A stretch of DNA of 64,000 nt from Tolypeutes matacus (GCA_026826555.1 JAKSZT010054003.1:270138-334137), one strand, 5' to 3'. Shown: positions 10,552 to 22,900, counted from the stretch's first letter. Notes: generated by a model from the letters alone, not told the origin. A program made the numbers and translations.

Positions 10552-12110
10552 TTTATCTTGCTGGGTTTATTCAGTTGATTAACTTCTCTCTCTCCTCTAG
10601 AGTTTTATTTAGCTGATGGTTCTGTGTGTGTGTGTTAAGTTTTCTCTTTGACACTTTTTCTTCTTATTTCGTTTCCTTGAAGACAAAAAATTAGTGCCAG
10701 AGGAATTTAAAGATGTGAGAAAGGAAGAAGGATTATAGTAATATTGATAAAAGTTATAAGACGGGCCAAATAGGACTTAGTGAAATGGATATTTAACTTG
10801 TGTAGGCAGTGTAGAGTAATAGGAAATAAACTGGAGTACCTACAATGGATTGGGAAACCAAATAGAGGAATATATATATAATGACTTAGAAGGCCAGAAT
10901 GATGAGGAGGGAGAGAAAGAGTAAAGAGAGCGCTAAAAGGAAAAAGCTAATATTAATTTAAAAAAGAAGAAAACAAAAAAGATAGAATAGAAATTGACAC
11001 CCTTAAGTTGTGGGCTAATGAAAAAGTGTGGTGTCTATGAACCACAACTGAAAGCAGAAGGCAGAGAGATGAAGGAAGGATAAGAGATAGCTTGGAATAC
11101 AATATCAATATAGATAGAGAGTGGGAAATCACTGAAGAGGAAGCACAGCAAAGAAGAGTTAAGCTAGCAGCACCTAATTTAAAAAAAATGAAGGAAAACA
11201 GAAAGGGGTGAGGAAAGCGGAAAGAAAAGCAAGAGATAACAAATAAACAGAGAAAAACCAAATAAACACACCAGCAAGCAGTCAAACAAAGCCGAGGAGG
11301 AAGTGTTCCTTTATGGTTTTTGGGGATCCTCTCAGCCTGCTTGCGCTTATCAATTTCCCTTCAGGGTTCTATCTGCAGGTTTTGAGGCAGATTTTCAGTA
11401 TTAAACTAAATTAAGGACAGGAATTCATTTTTTAAAGTGACTGTCTTATTTTTTTTGGCGATATAAGGGACCCAAAAGAAGTCCTCTGCTAGATCACCGA
11501 GGGGACCCTAAATAGGCTTGTGGAAACTGATCAAGCCCTTCCCACTTCCTGGCCTCCCCAGTGGACCTGAAGCTCTGACGCTTGTCAGTGCAGAGCCATA
11601 AAATTGGCTGACTCTGCCCCCTCTGGGGCCAAGCCTCAGAGTCAGCGTGCTGCTGGGTAAATCAGGTTTCCTCAGCAGATTCGCTTCTCCCCTCAGCCTG
11701 GTGCTGTTTCAAGCTGACTTATCTGCTCCCCAAAGCTATGATGGGGTCCGGGCAGCCAAATCCCTAGAAGTTAAACCCCTCTCCACCCTCTGTCAGAGTC
11801 CTTCCTCCCCCAGAGTATGCTTCCCCACACCAGGAGCAGGAGCCGTGGGCGCAGGATTCGCGGCTCAAACCAGACGTTTTCCCTGCGTGTGGGGCTCAGC
11901 CATCTGTGTTAACCACCACAGGCAGGCTCAAAACTCACGAATCTCCACCGATCACTCCACGCTGTCGATCTGCCTGCTTCTAGATGACCCAAGCTTCTCG
12001 CTCCGTGCGCCCACAGCACAGACCCTTGGGCAGGACTCCATCCACAATCGGCCATCCCCAGAGAGCCAGTCAATGAGTACCCTCCTAAACTGATGCCATC
12101 TTGCCTCTCG
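10552..12110 (-). promoter_or_regulatory. L1-A 5' UTR with YY1-like start box
   Basis: About 1.56 kb precede ORF1. The 5' end begins cgagaggcaagatggc on the minus strand, placing a YY1-type GCCATCTTG box (plus-strand 12095-12103) at the transcript start, as in other mammalian L1 internal Pol II promoters. GC content is clearly higher at 11300-12110 than in the ORFs. A chance plus-strand open frame of 148 codons (11647-12093) lies here and is not considered a gene. Confidence 0.85.
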
Positions 12111-12125
12111 ATCCCCAATCTTTTA
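12111..12125. repeat. Target-site duplication of L1-A (right copy)
   Basis: Exact second copy of the 15-bp sequence at 2832-2846, directly abutting the L1 5' end. Confidence 0.95.
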
Positions 12126-12194
12126 AGCATTTGCCCTGGGGTCATAGAATGAGACAAGGTTACAAGCATGGCTGATCACCTTTTAATGGTGTGT

Positions 12195-12480
12195 CCTCAG
12201 AAGGCTAATACAATTCAATAAATATTTATTAAGTACCTACCACGTGTAAGACATCATGCTCTGTATTAATATTCAGAAACAAACACTGCAAGGTCCTACC
12301 CTGAAGAAGATAGGAGTTGAAAGGGGGAGAGTTGCACATTTGTACCTATTGTGTAAGCCCCACACCAGGTGGATGGACCAAAGTGATATAATTACAGAGG
12401 AACCATTTAACATGAGGAACAGTGGGTAAAAGCTTCACAGAAGAAATCATGTTTGAGACGAGCCTTAAAGGCAAGTAAAC
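12195..12480 (+). repeat. Ancient dispersed repeat (family not named)
   Basis: Contains 'caataaatatttattaagtacctac' then 'aaacactgcaaggtcctaccc' and a 'gagacgagccttaaaggcaag' tail. This block order is typical of an old mammal-wide repeat with wording like 'atttattgagcacctactatgtgcc...tgagtcttgaagg'. The same series recurs at 16420-16710. I cannot assign the family with certainty (L2/MIR-era). Confidence 0.5.
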
Positions 12481-13646
12481 AATAACTAAGACTTTCTTTT
12501 GTGAACAGTATCTGACCTTACTGTATTAAGGCAAATAGACCCACCCTTCCCATTTCACTCAAAGGTCTGCCCCAGAAGGGTACATGTGTGTGGAGAGCAA
12601 GCAAGTCATCTAGAAACCAAGGGATGAAGAAACAATGAGGAAAAGCAAAGCTGGGCTGGGAAAAATGGAAGACTATGGGGTGGGTGAGCAAACAAGGGAA
12701 AGAATGGACCTGGGAAGGAAATAATAGAGAGGCAGAACAAGGTAGGGGTCGGGTGAAACATTGGGGATTGGCTGTGCCTCTTAGGTGTTACAAGTTTCAT
12801 TCCAAAATGATCTTGTTTACATCAGCTCTTCAGAGACTGGGTTTCAGTGGGCATCCTGCAGTAACTGTTACCAGAAGTTTTACCTCCCTTCACATACAGT
12901 CCTGGTCCCTCTCCATAAGCTGTCATGAACATGGTAAGTTTTGTCTTGAAGCCTTTGGCTAAGTGGCAACAAAACTAGCAGACACCCTGCTGGGGTGAAG
13001 ATGAATGGGAACACAGCTGGGAAATATTTCACAATCAGGTGTGAATAGATGGAGAATGGAAAGAAAATATTTCTATCATGGAGTGATTTACACTAGATTT
13101 AGACTGAAACTCATATTTAAGTGCAGAAACCAGCTGGAAATCACATGTGAAAGCGCAAATATTGTACTTTTTTTCTTCAAGTAATTTGTAAGTTTAAATC
13201 AAATCAGTAATACTTTTTAATGGTTTTATTTTTCCTCCAAATGTTGTCATTTCTTGATTTAGTTACTTTTCTTCTAGCAGAGTCAAGGTCAGCATTGCTG
13301 GAGTCCACAGAGTTAGGGAGAAGATGACATTATATTAATAATTGACTGAGCAACTGTTTTCTCTTGGGAAATAAAATTGAGGGGTTCAAAATCTTTCCAA
13401 ATTCTGAAGAGTCTCTAACTAGCCTGAATTTTCTGAGGCCAGCATTATTCTGGGATATAAGTATGGTGTGTTTCCATAAAGGTCCTATTCAAATATCAAT
13501 TAATAGACCTGTACTTGAAGCCAAATAACAGATGTGTTCTACAATTCCTGGGTACTTTATTAAGATGCTATACAGAGGGAGTAATTTTGTTTGTGATTGT
13601 GGAAGAAGAATCTAAGTATAACAGTCCTCCTATTTTCATGCTTGAT
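12481..13646. other. Unique sequence, nothing recognised
   Basis: No gene, RNA or repeat signature seen. Short open frames in both strands around 12606-12962 overlap each other and show no domain. Confidence 0.5.
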
Positions 13647-13659
13647 AAGAGTGTATCAG

Positions 13660-13846
13660 GGAAGCAGCTGTGGCTCGGTCAGTGGGGCTCCCGTTTACCA
13701 TATGGGAGGCCCCGGGTTCGGTTCCCGGGGCCTCCTGGTGAGGGCAGGCCTGCCCGCACGGCGTGGTTGGCTGACCCGGCGAGCACAAGCAGCAAGGGGG
13801 GTATAAATGAATGAATAAATAAATAAAATCTTAAAAAAAAAAAAAA
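13660..13846 (+). mobile_element. DAS-type tRNA-derived SINE, well preserved
   Basis: Plus-strand SINE of about 190 bp with poly-A at 13832-13848, bracketed by aagagtgtatcag duplications (13647-13659 and 13847-13859). The head ggaagcagctgtggctc contains the A-box region. The B box lies in the loop of a perfect 10-bp inverted repeat (arms aggccccggg at 13707-13716 and cccggggcct at 13724-13733; loop ttcggtt). A TAAA-rich linker precedes the tail. It landed at the edge of the LTR that follows. Best-preserved copy here and a useful reference for the others. Confidence 0.95.
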
Positions 13847-13851
13847 AAGAG

Positions 13852-14275
13852 TGTATCAGTTTGCTAGGGCTGCTGTAACAAAGTACCACAGACTAGTTGG
13901 CTTAAACAACAGAAACTTATTGTCTCACAATTTTGGAGGTTAGAAGTCCAAAATCAAGGTGTTGGCAGGATCCTGCTTTCTCTGAAGTGTGAATCATTCT
14001 GGTGGCGGCTTGCTAGCAATCCATAATGTAATCTCTGCCTCTGTCACATAGCTTTCTCTCTCCCCATCTGTCTCTTCTTGTCCCCTCTTGTGTCCAAATT
14101 TCCTCTGCTTTTAAGAACTTTAGTCATACTGGATTAAGACCCAGCCAGATTCAGTTTGGTCTCACCTTAACTTAAAACATCTTCAAGGATTCTATTTATA
14201 ATTGGATCCACACCGACAGGACTGAGAGTTAGGACTTGAATTTGTTTTTGTGGGGAACATGATTCAAACCATATT
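13852..14275 (-). mobile_element. MLT1-type MaLR LTR (minus strand)
   Basis: Reads on the plus strand 'tgtatcagtttgctagggct' ... 'ttaaacaacagaaacttatt' ... 'ggaggttagaagtccaaaat' ... 'ggattaagacccagccagat' ... 'gattcaaaccata'. This is the reverse of the classic MLT1 LTR order. No internal retroviral sequence is attached, so it is probably a solo LTR. Its left edge is interrupted by the SINE duplication. Confidence 0.85.
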
Positions 14276-14723
14276 AAAGATATTAAAAAATGACATTAAT
14301 GGAAGATATTGTCTGCTTAATTACTTTTAGGGTTGACCTGGAGTCTGAGAAATATGGACAAAGCCATGAGTGATTCTAAGTATATAGTGATAGCTATTGT
14401 TAGAATACAGTTTCAGAGTATAGTCATAGGTAGTTGAATTGTAGTTAAGCTATCTGAAATCCTCCAAGACAGGATCTTTTGTTTTGGTACTGGAGGACTA
14501 CTGCGAACCATTTACTGTTTCTTTTGGTTCTCTGTATAAATGGTTATGATGGATTCTCATCAGATGAGCTGCAGTGTCTTGAATCCATATAATTATGAGT
14601 CATAATATCATATGGTTCTAGCTTTATTATTTATATAGAATTAAGGAGTTTACATCTATGATTTCATTCATCCTCTAAATTACAAAATATGTTTGAATTA
14701 TTCAGTCTTTACTTGTGCTGTGA
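14276..14723. other. Unique sequence, nothing recognised
   Basis: AT-rich with no feature that I can support. Confidence 0.5.
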
Positions 14724-14946
14724 TGAGCGGATGTGACTCAAGTGGTTGAGCACCTTCTTCCTACATGGGAGGTCCCGGGTTCAGTCCCCAGTGCCTACTA
14801 AAAACAAAAAAATCAAACAACAATCAAACAAATGAAAAAACCAACTCAGGGGAGCTGATTTGGCTCAGTGGTTGATCGTTGGTTTCTCACATATGAAGTC
14901 CCAGTTTCAACCCCTGGCTCTGGTACATCAAACAAGCAAACAAATA
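14724..14946 (+). mobile_element. Dimeric tRNA-derived SINE (older DAS subfamily)
   Basis: Two tRNA-like monomers in tandem. The first (14724-14800) begins gagcggatgtgactcaagtg with B box gggttcagtcccc. An A-rich linker (14801-14848) follows. The second (14849-14930) begins ggggagctgatttggctcag with B-box region cagtttcaacccc. A CAAA-rich tail ends near 14946. More diverged than the copy at 13660, so older. Confidence 0.85.
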
Positions 14947-16415
14947 ACCTGACAACCTTCAATGTTTTCTGTAGATTCCCCCATTGCTGATATATCTATG
15001 AGTAGAAAAATTCTAGAGACCACGTCATAAGAGAAAACTTGATCAATAGAGAAAGCAGAGTTTCAATGCTATCTGACTAGCAAATCCATGCCTTCTCCTG
15101 GCTTCATTTTAGCCCCTGGAGCTCTCACATAAAGAGGTTGTATGATTTCATGCAAATTTTGTGATCAGCAGCTGGCAGGCAACCTAAGATCACTTGAGAA
15201 CACAAGAGAGCATGATCATGTATATGTCCTTGGAGCAACTCTGGAAATTAAAATAAATTACAAATAAATGGGAAATATGGGTGAAAGAATCTCACATTGT
15301 TGCTTTCCATCTTCAATATGCAGCATGATATTTATGCAATGAACAAATATTTATTTAAACAAACTATGTCCTTGATATTATGCAAGAAGTTATGGAAGAT
15401 AGAGACAAATAATTAAATGGTCCCTATTATCAATCTGCTTATGAGTCTATCTTAATGAAGCACCCTTTCTTGTCTCCTGTCCACTGAAATATAAAAGAGC
15501 TACTTTCACCTTATCTCAGAATCTTCATATATTTTTTGCTTGTGATGGGATACCATTCATGTTCTTTCAATTATGGCCAGTATAAAATGTTTGGCCCTTT
15601 TTAATATAAACATTAAAAGACATGGAAAGTTAACTGAGGCTAGATGCCTTTCCTAAAACAAGTCCAGGCAAATTTACCCATATTGAGGTTGAGGAGATGC
15701 CAAGGATTAATTGCCAACTGTTCATATGGTGCTAACTTGAGAGAAAGTGTTCAATGTTAGGATGCATGGAAGCTTTGTCAAAGAACTCTGGATGGATTTC
15801 CATAGAAAATAAGGGAAATGAAGAGAGAGAGTAGAGATTGAGATTGAGTCCTAGCTTCCTCTGAAATATATGATAGACTTAGGGGGAAGGGTTGTTCCTC
15901 TAAAGGTGTGTTTGGAATCAGTGATGGCCATTTAGGAGAAAACCAGAGATCTGAGAATTAGGGTTTATTTGTAGACACCATTTTAGTAGATGCACCCTTA
16001 ACTAGCTACCCAACGAGTCCTAACAGCATGTTATTCTTGACATTATATGGTAATATTCTAAGAAAACCAAGAGGTAAATGATTTTTCCTGATTCTTGACA
16101 ACACTTAGGGATGTCTTGGTCTCAGTTATTTATCAGCTTCCTGGCTTTAGGGAGGCTCATCACTGATACTCAAATCATTATATTATTCCTTATAAAACTG
16201 TTGAAGATAAAGCCATAATATTAAATGTGTTTATTTTGCACAAAATGAGTTAATCTCTTTCATCTCAAGCTTGCCAAGTTTTAGACTCTAATAAACATTA
16301 GTCTTATATTTCACTTTACATAATAGATTCCTGAAATTTATGAATAAATATTTTTGATACATCAACTTATATGTAAATGCAGTGTGCGATTTGTCTATGT
16401 AAAATGATTCCATCT
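14947..16415. other. Mostly unique sequence; possible old repeat at 15340-15450
   Basis: The stretch near 15340 ('atgaacaaatatttatttaaacaa...') weakly resembles the repeat at 12195 and 16420. Nothing else recognised; no coding evidence. Confidence 0.4.
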
Positions 16416-16419
16416 ATTT

Positions 16420-16710
16420 CAACAACTATTTACCAAAACTCAATTCCATTACAAGCATTGAACTAGGTTCTATGTTGTTGATATACAAATGAATATGACT
16501 TGACCTTTGTCAAAAATCTTAGAGTTTAGTGTGAGAGAGAGATATGCATTAATATAAAATTTCAATATCATATGCTGAGGGCTAAAAACAGAAAAAAACA
16601 TAGAGTACTATGGGGGAACAAAGAAGAATCCCAGGGGTGGAGGGGTGATCAGTAGTATTTCCTGGAAGAATAAAAAATTGGTTAGGCTGAGTCTTGAAGA
16701 AGGATTGAAG
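16420..16710 (+). repeat. Ancient dispersed repeat, same family as 12195
   Basis: 'caacaactatttaccaaaactc', 'acaagcattgaactagg', 'cttgacctttgtc', then 'ggctgagtcttgaagaaggat'. The block order matches the repeat at 12195-12480. Family unnamed. Confidence 0.5.
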
Positions 16711-17394
16711 ATTTTTGGAGAATTCTTTGGTTCAATAGTCATTCCTTATTTGATTAGTATTGTTTATATAAGGTCAAGACACAGCCTTCTTTCTGTCTGT
16801 CTTCCCAATTGTAGAAGGAGGAATTAGAATCAAACTCATTGGATGGCTTGTTAAGATTGTTCCCAGGTTGATGATCTCTAGGTTCTTTGGTGTTTTATTT
16901 TTTTCATATAGTAAGTGTTCTTAATGTAAAGCACCCTGTCTTGTGTTTGCATTGTAAGCATTATCAATGTATTTATATTTAACCTGTAAATATTGGGGTA
17001 AATGAGCATTAGTGGTGTTGCTAGCAAGTCTCATGAAGAAAGTCCAAAACAATCTGGGAGAAAAGAACTGTGCCATTTGTTTACATGCCTATATTAATGA
17101 AAAGCGTTGTAAAATGTAGTGAGAGTGACATCCTGGAGAGAAGAAACCTGAGCAATAACAATGCATCAAATTCTGCCTTCTGAGAAATATCTGTAACCAT
17201 AGGTCTATTATCTTGGTGTATCAATCTTTATTCTCACATGCCTCTCTTCTAAATAGTGTATTACTAAGGAAAAAGACTTTACTGAGTATATTTACATTTA
17301 TTTTCCTCAGGCATTTTTGGATGGGGATGTGGAGACAGATATTGATGGCAGAATAATTTAAAGTCAAAAGTTCTGATAGAAAAGACCTCTATTC
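16711..17394. other. Unique sequence, nothing recognised
   Basis: AT-rich, no gene or repeat signature. Confidence 0.5.
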
Positions 17395-17565
17395 AGCCCT
17401 GTAAATAATCACACCTGCCTGGTGTGTAAGAGCAAGTAGCAGAGGATTTGGGGCAGGGGGTCATGTCCCAGCTCCATCTATGTTAGACAAAGGACAGTCT
17501 CTTTAATTGTTCTAATCTTCAATTCTCCATGCATAAAACATAATGTCAGAGATGCATTAAAGATT
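17395..17565 (+). repeat. Possible MIR, very diverged
   Basis: 'ggtcatgtcccagctccatct', then 'agtctctttaattgttctaatcttcaattctcc' and 'ataaaacataatgtcag' follow the order of MIR head and CORE. Weak. Confidence 0.4.
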
Positions 17566-18865
17566 GGTTTTCCCCATCTATATTTTGGTTGGGTTGCTGA
17601 ATCATTAAACAGTATGCTCTTGATTTATTTAAGACTAGTCTACAGAATGAGGAAATGTATCTCACAAATACATTAATTAGAATTATACTGACTGTTCATA
17701 CATAGAGGAACACCTGCTAATAAATTGTTTTAGGGGAGAGTTGACGTACTCAAGACTTGGTAGTATCAAAATGAAAGGCCAAACCCCTTCACAAATAAAG
17801 CAAGAAGCAGAGGAACCTTGAAAAATGCATTGCTAGCTACTGAAGCCCAGACAGATATAGATAATTAATTAGACTTTAGTCTAAACTGTTTGCTTTCCTT
17901 TTTCTTTTCCTTAAACTGTTGCATAGTATATGGAAAATCTTAATTTGCACTTGATAATGTACCTTCATAAAGACCTCCCTTGGAAAAGTCATTTAAAATG
18001 TTGATTTAATGCCTTAAATATAATGCTTTGTAACGCTTGGCTTTAAAAAAACAACAACAACAAAATATATAAGTAGTTTATTTTTATTTTTTTAACTTGT
18101 GCTTTCATCAGACAGTAGTGATTTTTAAATGATTTTGTTAGTGGGAAATCAGAGTGTATGGAATCTTTTCATTAGTTATTGGAATTGACTACAACAGCTA
18201 AGAAGTTTGATTAATTTCTAATATAGAGAATATAGCTGATGGCTCTCATGCTAGTGGGCTTTTTGAGTATACATGGAAAATAAAAATGCATATTTCTACT
18301 CTTCAAAATCAATGATCTATAAAAAGCAGATTCATAATGAAAAATGGGTAACAAACTTTTTACAAGGGTACAGATTTTTCTGGTTTAACAAAAATCTTCT
18401 ATCTGGTGGAGAGATCTGCCCTTACTTTTTAGCATGCAACTGACTCTACCCAAGTAGCACACAGCAGGATGGACTGAGCAGTTTTGCTACTCCAAAGCAA
18501 ACTTTTGTTTATTTACCCATAGCAATATACAACCCATGGCTTTCAAAACTTCCTCAGCTAGGCCTTCATCTAGCTTGCTAATGATTCTCCAACTAGTCCT
18601 TATGAAATCCCCAAACAGAAACCACTGGCAAGTTGAAAATATCAGGAAGGGAATGGGTAAAAAGAAACACAAAGAAGAAAAAAAGAAGGAAGGCAAAGAG
18701 GAGACAGAGGGAGCTGCATTCAGTATAGAGTGGTCCATTTCTACCAAATATCATATTAGGAATCATTCTTGGCACCAGTGCTAAATTCTTACCTCCTCTG
18801 AGGTTCATATACTACCATCCTTGGTAATTCCTTTTACATCATAACCGCACTTCAAATATATCTCC
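17566..18865. other. Unique sequence, nothing recognised
   Basis: A purine-rich patch (18655-18715) explains overlapping open frames on both strands at 18487-18808. They have low-complexity composition and no domain, so no gene is called. Confidence 0.5.
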
Positions 18866-19030
18866 AGAATCAGATTCAGTGAATAACTATTGAGTGAATA
18901 CTAAGTACTAGGCATTGTACTGTGGGCTGTGTTATATCATTGAAATCTCTTTACAATCCAGTGAAGCTGGTGATAGATCCTCACATAATGGATTGCATAA
19001 CTGAGGTTCAGACAGAGGTTTTAGAAGTAC
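18866..19030 (-). repeat. MIR SINE (minus strand)
   Basis: 'aactattgagtgaatactaagtac', 'aggcattgtactgtg', 'cataactgaggttcagacagagg' match the reverse order of a MIR. Diverged. Confidence 0.65.
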
Positions 19031-19893
19031 TATATCCTTCTTTATTTCTTTCTTCTATTTCCCTATAATACTAACATTCATTCATTCTTCATTCATTTAC
19101 TGACTCCTTCTTCAAGGGTCACAGAGCTCTTATGCTCCTAGGTGCCACTGCAAGCCACATTGGAGCTGTTCCATAGGTGTTTTCTGCCTTCAGGTTTTGA
19201 AGTTGTACAGTTGGTCCCTATTTTAATAGTTTTGTGAAGGCTTGCTTTCTCACTCAAGGTCTGAGCCTTCCCTTTAACCCAGGTCCTCTTGCACTGAGAT
19301 GTTTTCCTATTTTCCTTATTAGAGACAGGAAATGATATCTCTTAACTGTATTTTCAGCAATTACCCTGGTTCAGAGTAGATGTTCAGAAAATAGTTAATT
19401 AATATGTGCATACATTCATACATATATGCATACATACATAACGGATGTTCAGTTAAACTTTGTGGAATGAGTGGATGAAAAACTGCCTTTTTCCCATTTA
19501 ATTATGACTTTGGTTTTCCAGAAGAGGTTTGCTTTCTGGGAGAAGAGAAATTTGGTGGATTTGGTGCAGACCTATGAGGTAAGCAATGGGCTAGCGTGCA
19601 AGAAGAGAGAGATGATATCTGTGTAGCTCTGCTCCTACTAGCAGGGGAAGTGTCTAGTCTTCCACACCAATGCTACCTCTTTTGAATCTAAATAACTGAG
19701 AATTTGTTAATAAGGAGAAAGAGAAAATGGATGAGCATTAGCTGCTGCTGTTCCAGGCTTTTATTAAATTACACTTCCAAAAACCTATATTCAGAAACCC
19801 AATGTGTATGCAAGAGGCTGTGTGAAAAAGCTCCAGGCAGCTGGGAAAGTCACAAAAGGTAATGAGAGAGCTGTGCCCATACTGCCTTACAGC
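19031..19893. other. Unique sequence; short CATA-rich patch
   Basis: A CATACATA-rich run lies at 19409-19440. Nothing else supported. Confidence 0.5.
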
Positions 19894-19926
19894 ACTGAGA
19901 TGAAGAGTCAGACTCTTCATCTCAGT
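19894..19926. repeat. 33-bp near-perfect palindrome
   Basis: Two 16-base arms, actgagatgaagagtc (19894-19909) and gactcttcatctcagt (19911-19926), are exact reverse complements around a single A. Immediately after it, a short direct repeat ttgggaaatggagattc / ttgggaaatgggagattc occurs at about 19925-19965. The combination looks like a local template-switch product rather than a regulatory site. Confidence 0.85.
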
Positions 19927-19965
19927 TGGGAAATGGAGATTCCCTAGTTGGGAAATGGGAGATTC

Positions 19966-22900
19966 AGGTTTCACAGACACACTCATTGCTGGCACCCTCT
20001 CTCCTGGGAAAAGTTTTACTTGCTCTCAGACTCTGTCTCTCTGGTAGGTTATAGGCCCTGAGATTCCGAGGTGTTTTAATGACCTCCTCTCTCTGGGGCA
20101 ACTGCCTTCTTCCTTTCAGAGTATGATTACTCTAGGTAACATCTCTTTTGAATGCACAGGCTCAGAGCTTGGTTTTAAAAGAGACTTTGCCACTTCATAT
20201 TTGCGCTGCCACAAAGAGAATATTTCACCCAAAATTAACATCCCAGCCCTACTTCCAGGAACAGCTGCCCATAGTGTCAAGGGTTCTATTTGGTCCTCAC
20301 ACTGCATCAGAACTTCCATCTTCATGGGTTCCCCTTAAAGCAAATGTTAACAGTTTTCAGTCTGGCCACACAAGACAGATGGAATGACATTGACACACAG
20401 GACACATTTCAATGAACACAATTTTTGACTAGCTACTTTTCTACTACTTTCCCACTCAGGAAGGTGTATCATAACATAAAGGTTAAGAACAACAATATTA
20501 TAGGGACCTGTTCTAATTTATGGAAAAAGTTATTTCCGACCTTTTATACCTAATTATTAGACCACATTATTTGCAGACACATCACAAGTGATCTTGATAC
20601 ATCTACTAGAGGTTGCTATGAATGAACAACAATTAATATAGTATCCTGCTTCTTTGGAAGTATGTTTATGTTACTTAATTTACTTAATTTGCAGAAAACC
20701 TATATTCTAGTTTTACTCACACTGGACAGCTGTTTGTGGTTTTGATACTTTTTAACATCTCATTTCACTGGGATACTATGGAATGGAGAGATGGGAAATT
20801 CTATGTAATCTTGTCAACACCAAGATTGCTGTGGCTTTCTGCCATCTAGAACACCAAGTGAGTACAAACCTGTGACAGCAAAGTGATGATAAAGAGCCAT
20901 TTATGCTGATCATTGATAAGCATATGCTAATGAACCAGCTTCCCATTTCTTTCATGAGAATGTTATTGGATTTCATGTGCTTGGAAAAAATTTAGTTTGA
21001 AGGTTACTTATAACTTTAAACTTGTTCATGTATAAATTTTAGGTGTTTGGGGGGAAATCAAGCATAATACTTTCATGGTTTTTAAATCCTAATTGGGCTT
21101 TCCCAGGTTGAAAATGTTGGGTTGCTGAGACTGTGGAAGGCAATGGCTAACGTAGAGTTTAGAATTTATAGGATTTGCTCTCAGGCCTCTCTCTGTCAAT
21201 AAACAAAATCAAGGACTCCCCATAATCCTGATAACAACTTATGGTCCTTCTGCTCATCACTTGGGATTGCTGTGCATGCATTATGTATGGTTCTCATCTG
21301 ATATTAGCAGTTAACAGTGTTAACTATGATGAAAATGATGCTGTGGAGGAAAAACTTAAAATAGAATATAGCTTTACCAAATTAGAAGTTTAATAAGCAA
21401 AGATCTAGCCCCCATTAAAATTTTTCCTGTCTCTTCTGAACCAATCTTTGTGCCTCCTACTGTTACGTTTGATTCTTCAAACTAAGCTTTAAGGAAGAAC
21501 TTCCACCTTTGAGTAAGGAGATCTAATTATTTCATTCATGAGTGACTAATTATGTCAAAACCTACATAACATACATATATTCTTCTTTCTTGAAATGAGA
21601 TTAGGTTGAATGGTTGTTTGCAGAAGGAAAACAGTTGAAGGTAGGTACAGCTATGTTTAACTTGTCAAATAAACCCTGTACAAAATTGGAGATCTTGGTT
21701 AATGGTACAAAGTTATCTCTAATGTGAAAAAAATAAGCAAGGTTTTTAAAAAAGTCCATTATATTGAACTGATCAGTATTTTTAGGCTATGAATTCTGCT
21801 TTGTAGTGACTTCGAAAACTAGTTCACATTTAGACAAGATTTATTCAACTGAGCCTGAGCACAATAACAAATATGTGTGCTTAACAAATATTAGTAATTT
21901 TTATAAATTATTTAAGGAATAGAGGCCTCTGAATGTTAGAGGCATCTTATTTCTTCCATTTCCTGTTTTGCTTTTGCTTGCAAGTTACATCTCTTTCTAT
22001 TCTGTTCTTCAGTTTTATCCTTTGAGCATTTCAAAGGCATGGTCTCTTCTTGAGGGTCAGAGTTGAAATTAGCTAAGAATGGATATTGCAGGTCTGCAGG
22101 GGTGTCCTAACTGTCCCAGAAGTAATTATAGGGCAGTATTTTCCTCAAAGAAGGACTTGAGAAAAGTATTTATGGGGATGCATATGAAACCATGAACTTG
22201 TGTAGAGTTTATCACTGTCATCTCAGGTGCTTTACTTAGCAAATGAGCTCAGCAATATTCCCCCTGAAATTGCTTAACAAATGGTTGGCTGTTTAATAGT
22301 CTAAGGCAGAGCCAGAGAAGGTTAACACACTGACAAAATGGGTATTAACTATGAAGACAACTGTTTTCATGGGGGATTGTTGCTATTATAAACCTTCTTC
22401 AACATCATAGTACTAGCAATATTTTTTTTCCCATTTTAAAATTAAGTCATCCTGGAGAATGTACACATATGCATGATGCAAAGGAGATCAGAAACTCAGT
22501 GTTAGATGTTTAATGTCCTTTTCCTAATTTTCTATTGTTGCAAAAACACCAGACACATAGTCCAATGCTTGGGTAGATTATGTAACTCAAACTAGATGAA
22601 GTGGATTTAGGAAGAGACAAGGCAATTTATCAGATCTGACCATGACAAAGACCCACAGCCATCTCTTGCAAGACCAACCAAACTTCAACTAAAATTGATG
22701 TCCGTAGTTGGAGCAGTACCTCTAGCTTGAACAACAAAAGATGGGGCATGTTTATATGGAAAATCCCTGCCCCCTTGCAAATTGCCTGATTAGAAAAGAA
22801 ATTATGGAAAATTTTACCTAACTTGGACTCATTAGCACAGAACATGGATGATTTATCAATTTTCATGTGTAAGATAAAACATCTGTTTAGTAGGAATGAA

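Larger units (their letters stand above)
2847..12110 (-). mobile_element. L1-A: full-length L1 retrotransposon
   Basis: A complete LINE-1 inserted on the minus strand between perfect 15-bp duplications. In transcript order: 5' UTR (12110-10552), ORF1 (10551-9563), a ~54-bp spacer, ORF2 (9508-5692), a long 3' UTR (5691-2847) and an A-rich tail read as tttattttttattta. Total length is 9264 bp; removing the later SINE insertion and its extra duplication leaves about 9061 bp, within 20 bp of L1-B (9077 bp). Both proteins carry stops and frame breaks, and the RT active site has lost a codon, so it cannot move autonomously. Its closest relative in the window is L1-B, to which it matches almost continuously. 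Confidence 0.95.

Noticed and set aside
11647..12093. 148-codon plus-strand open frame with a protein-like appearance
   Set aside because: It lies entirely antisense in the GC-richer 5' UTR of L1-A; the L1-B counterpart is interrupted, and no domain is visible.
13660..13735. tRNA gene, because of tRNA-like A and B boxes
   Set aside because: No cloverleaf with anticodon arm; poly-A tail and target duplications show a SINE.
13695..13889. Minus- and plus-strand open frames across the SINE at 13660
   Set aside because: GC-rich SINE body read as protein; no gene.
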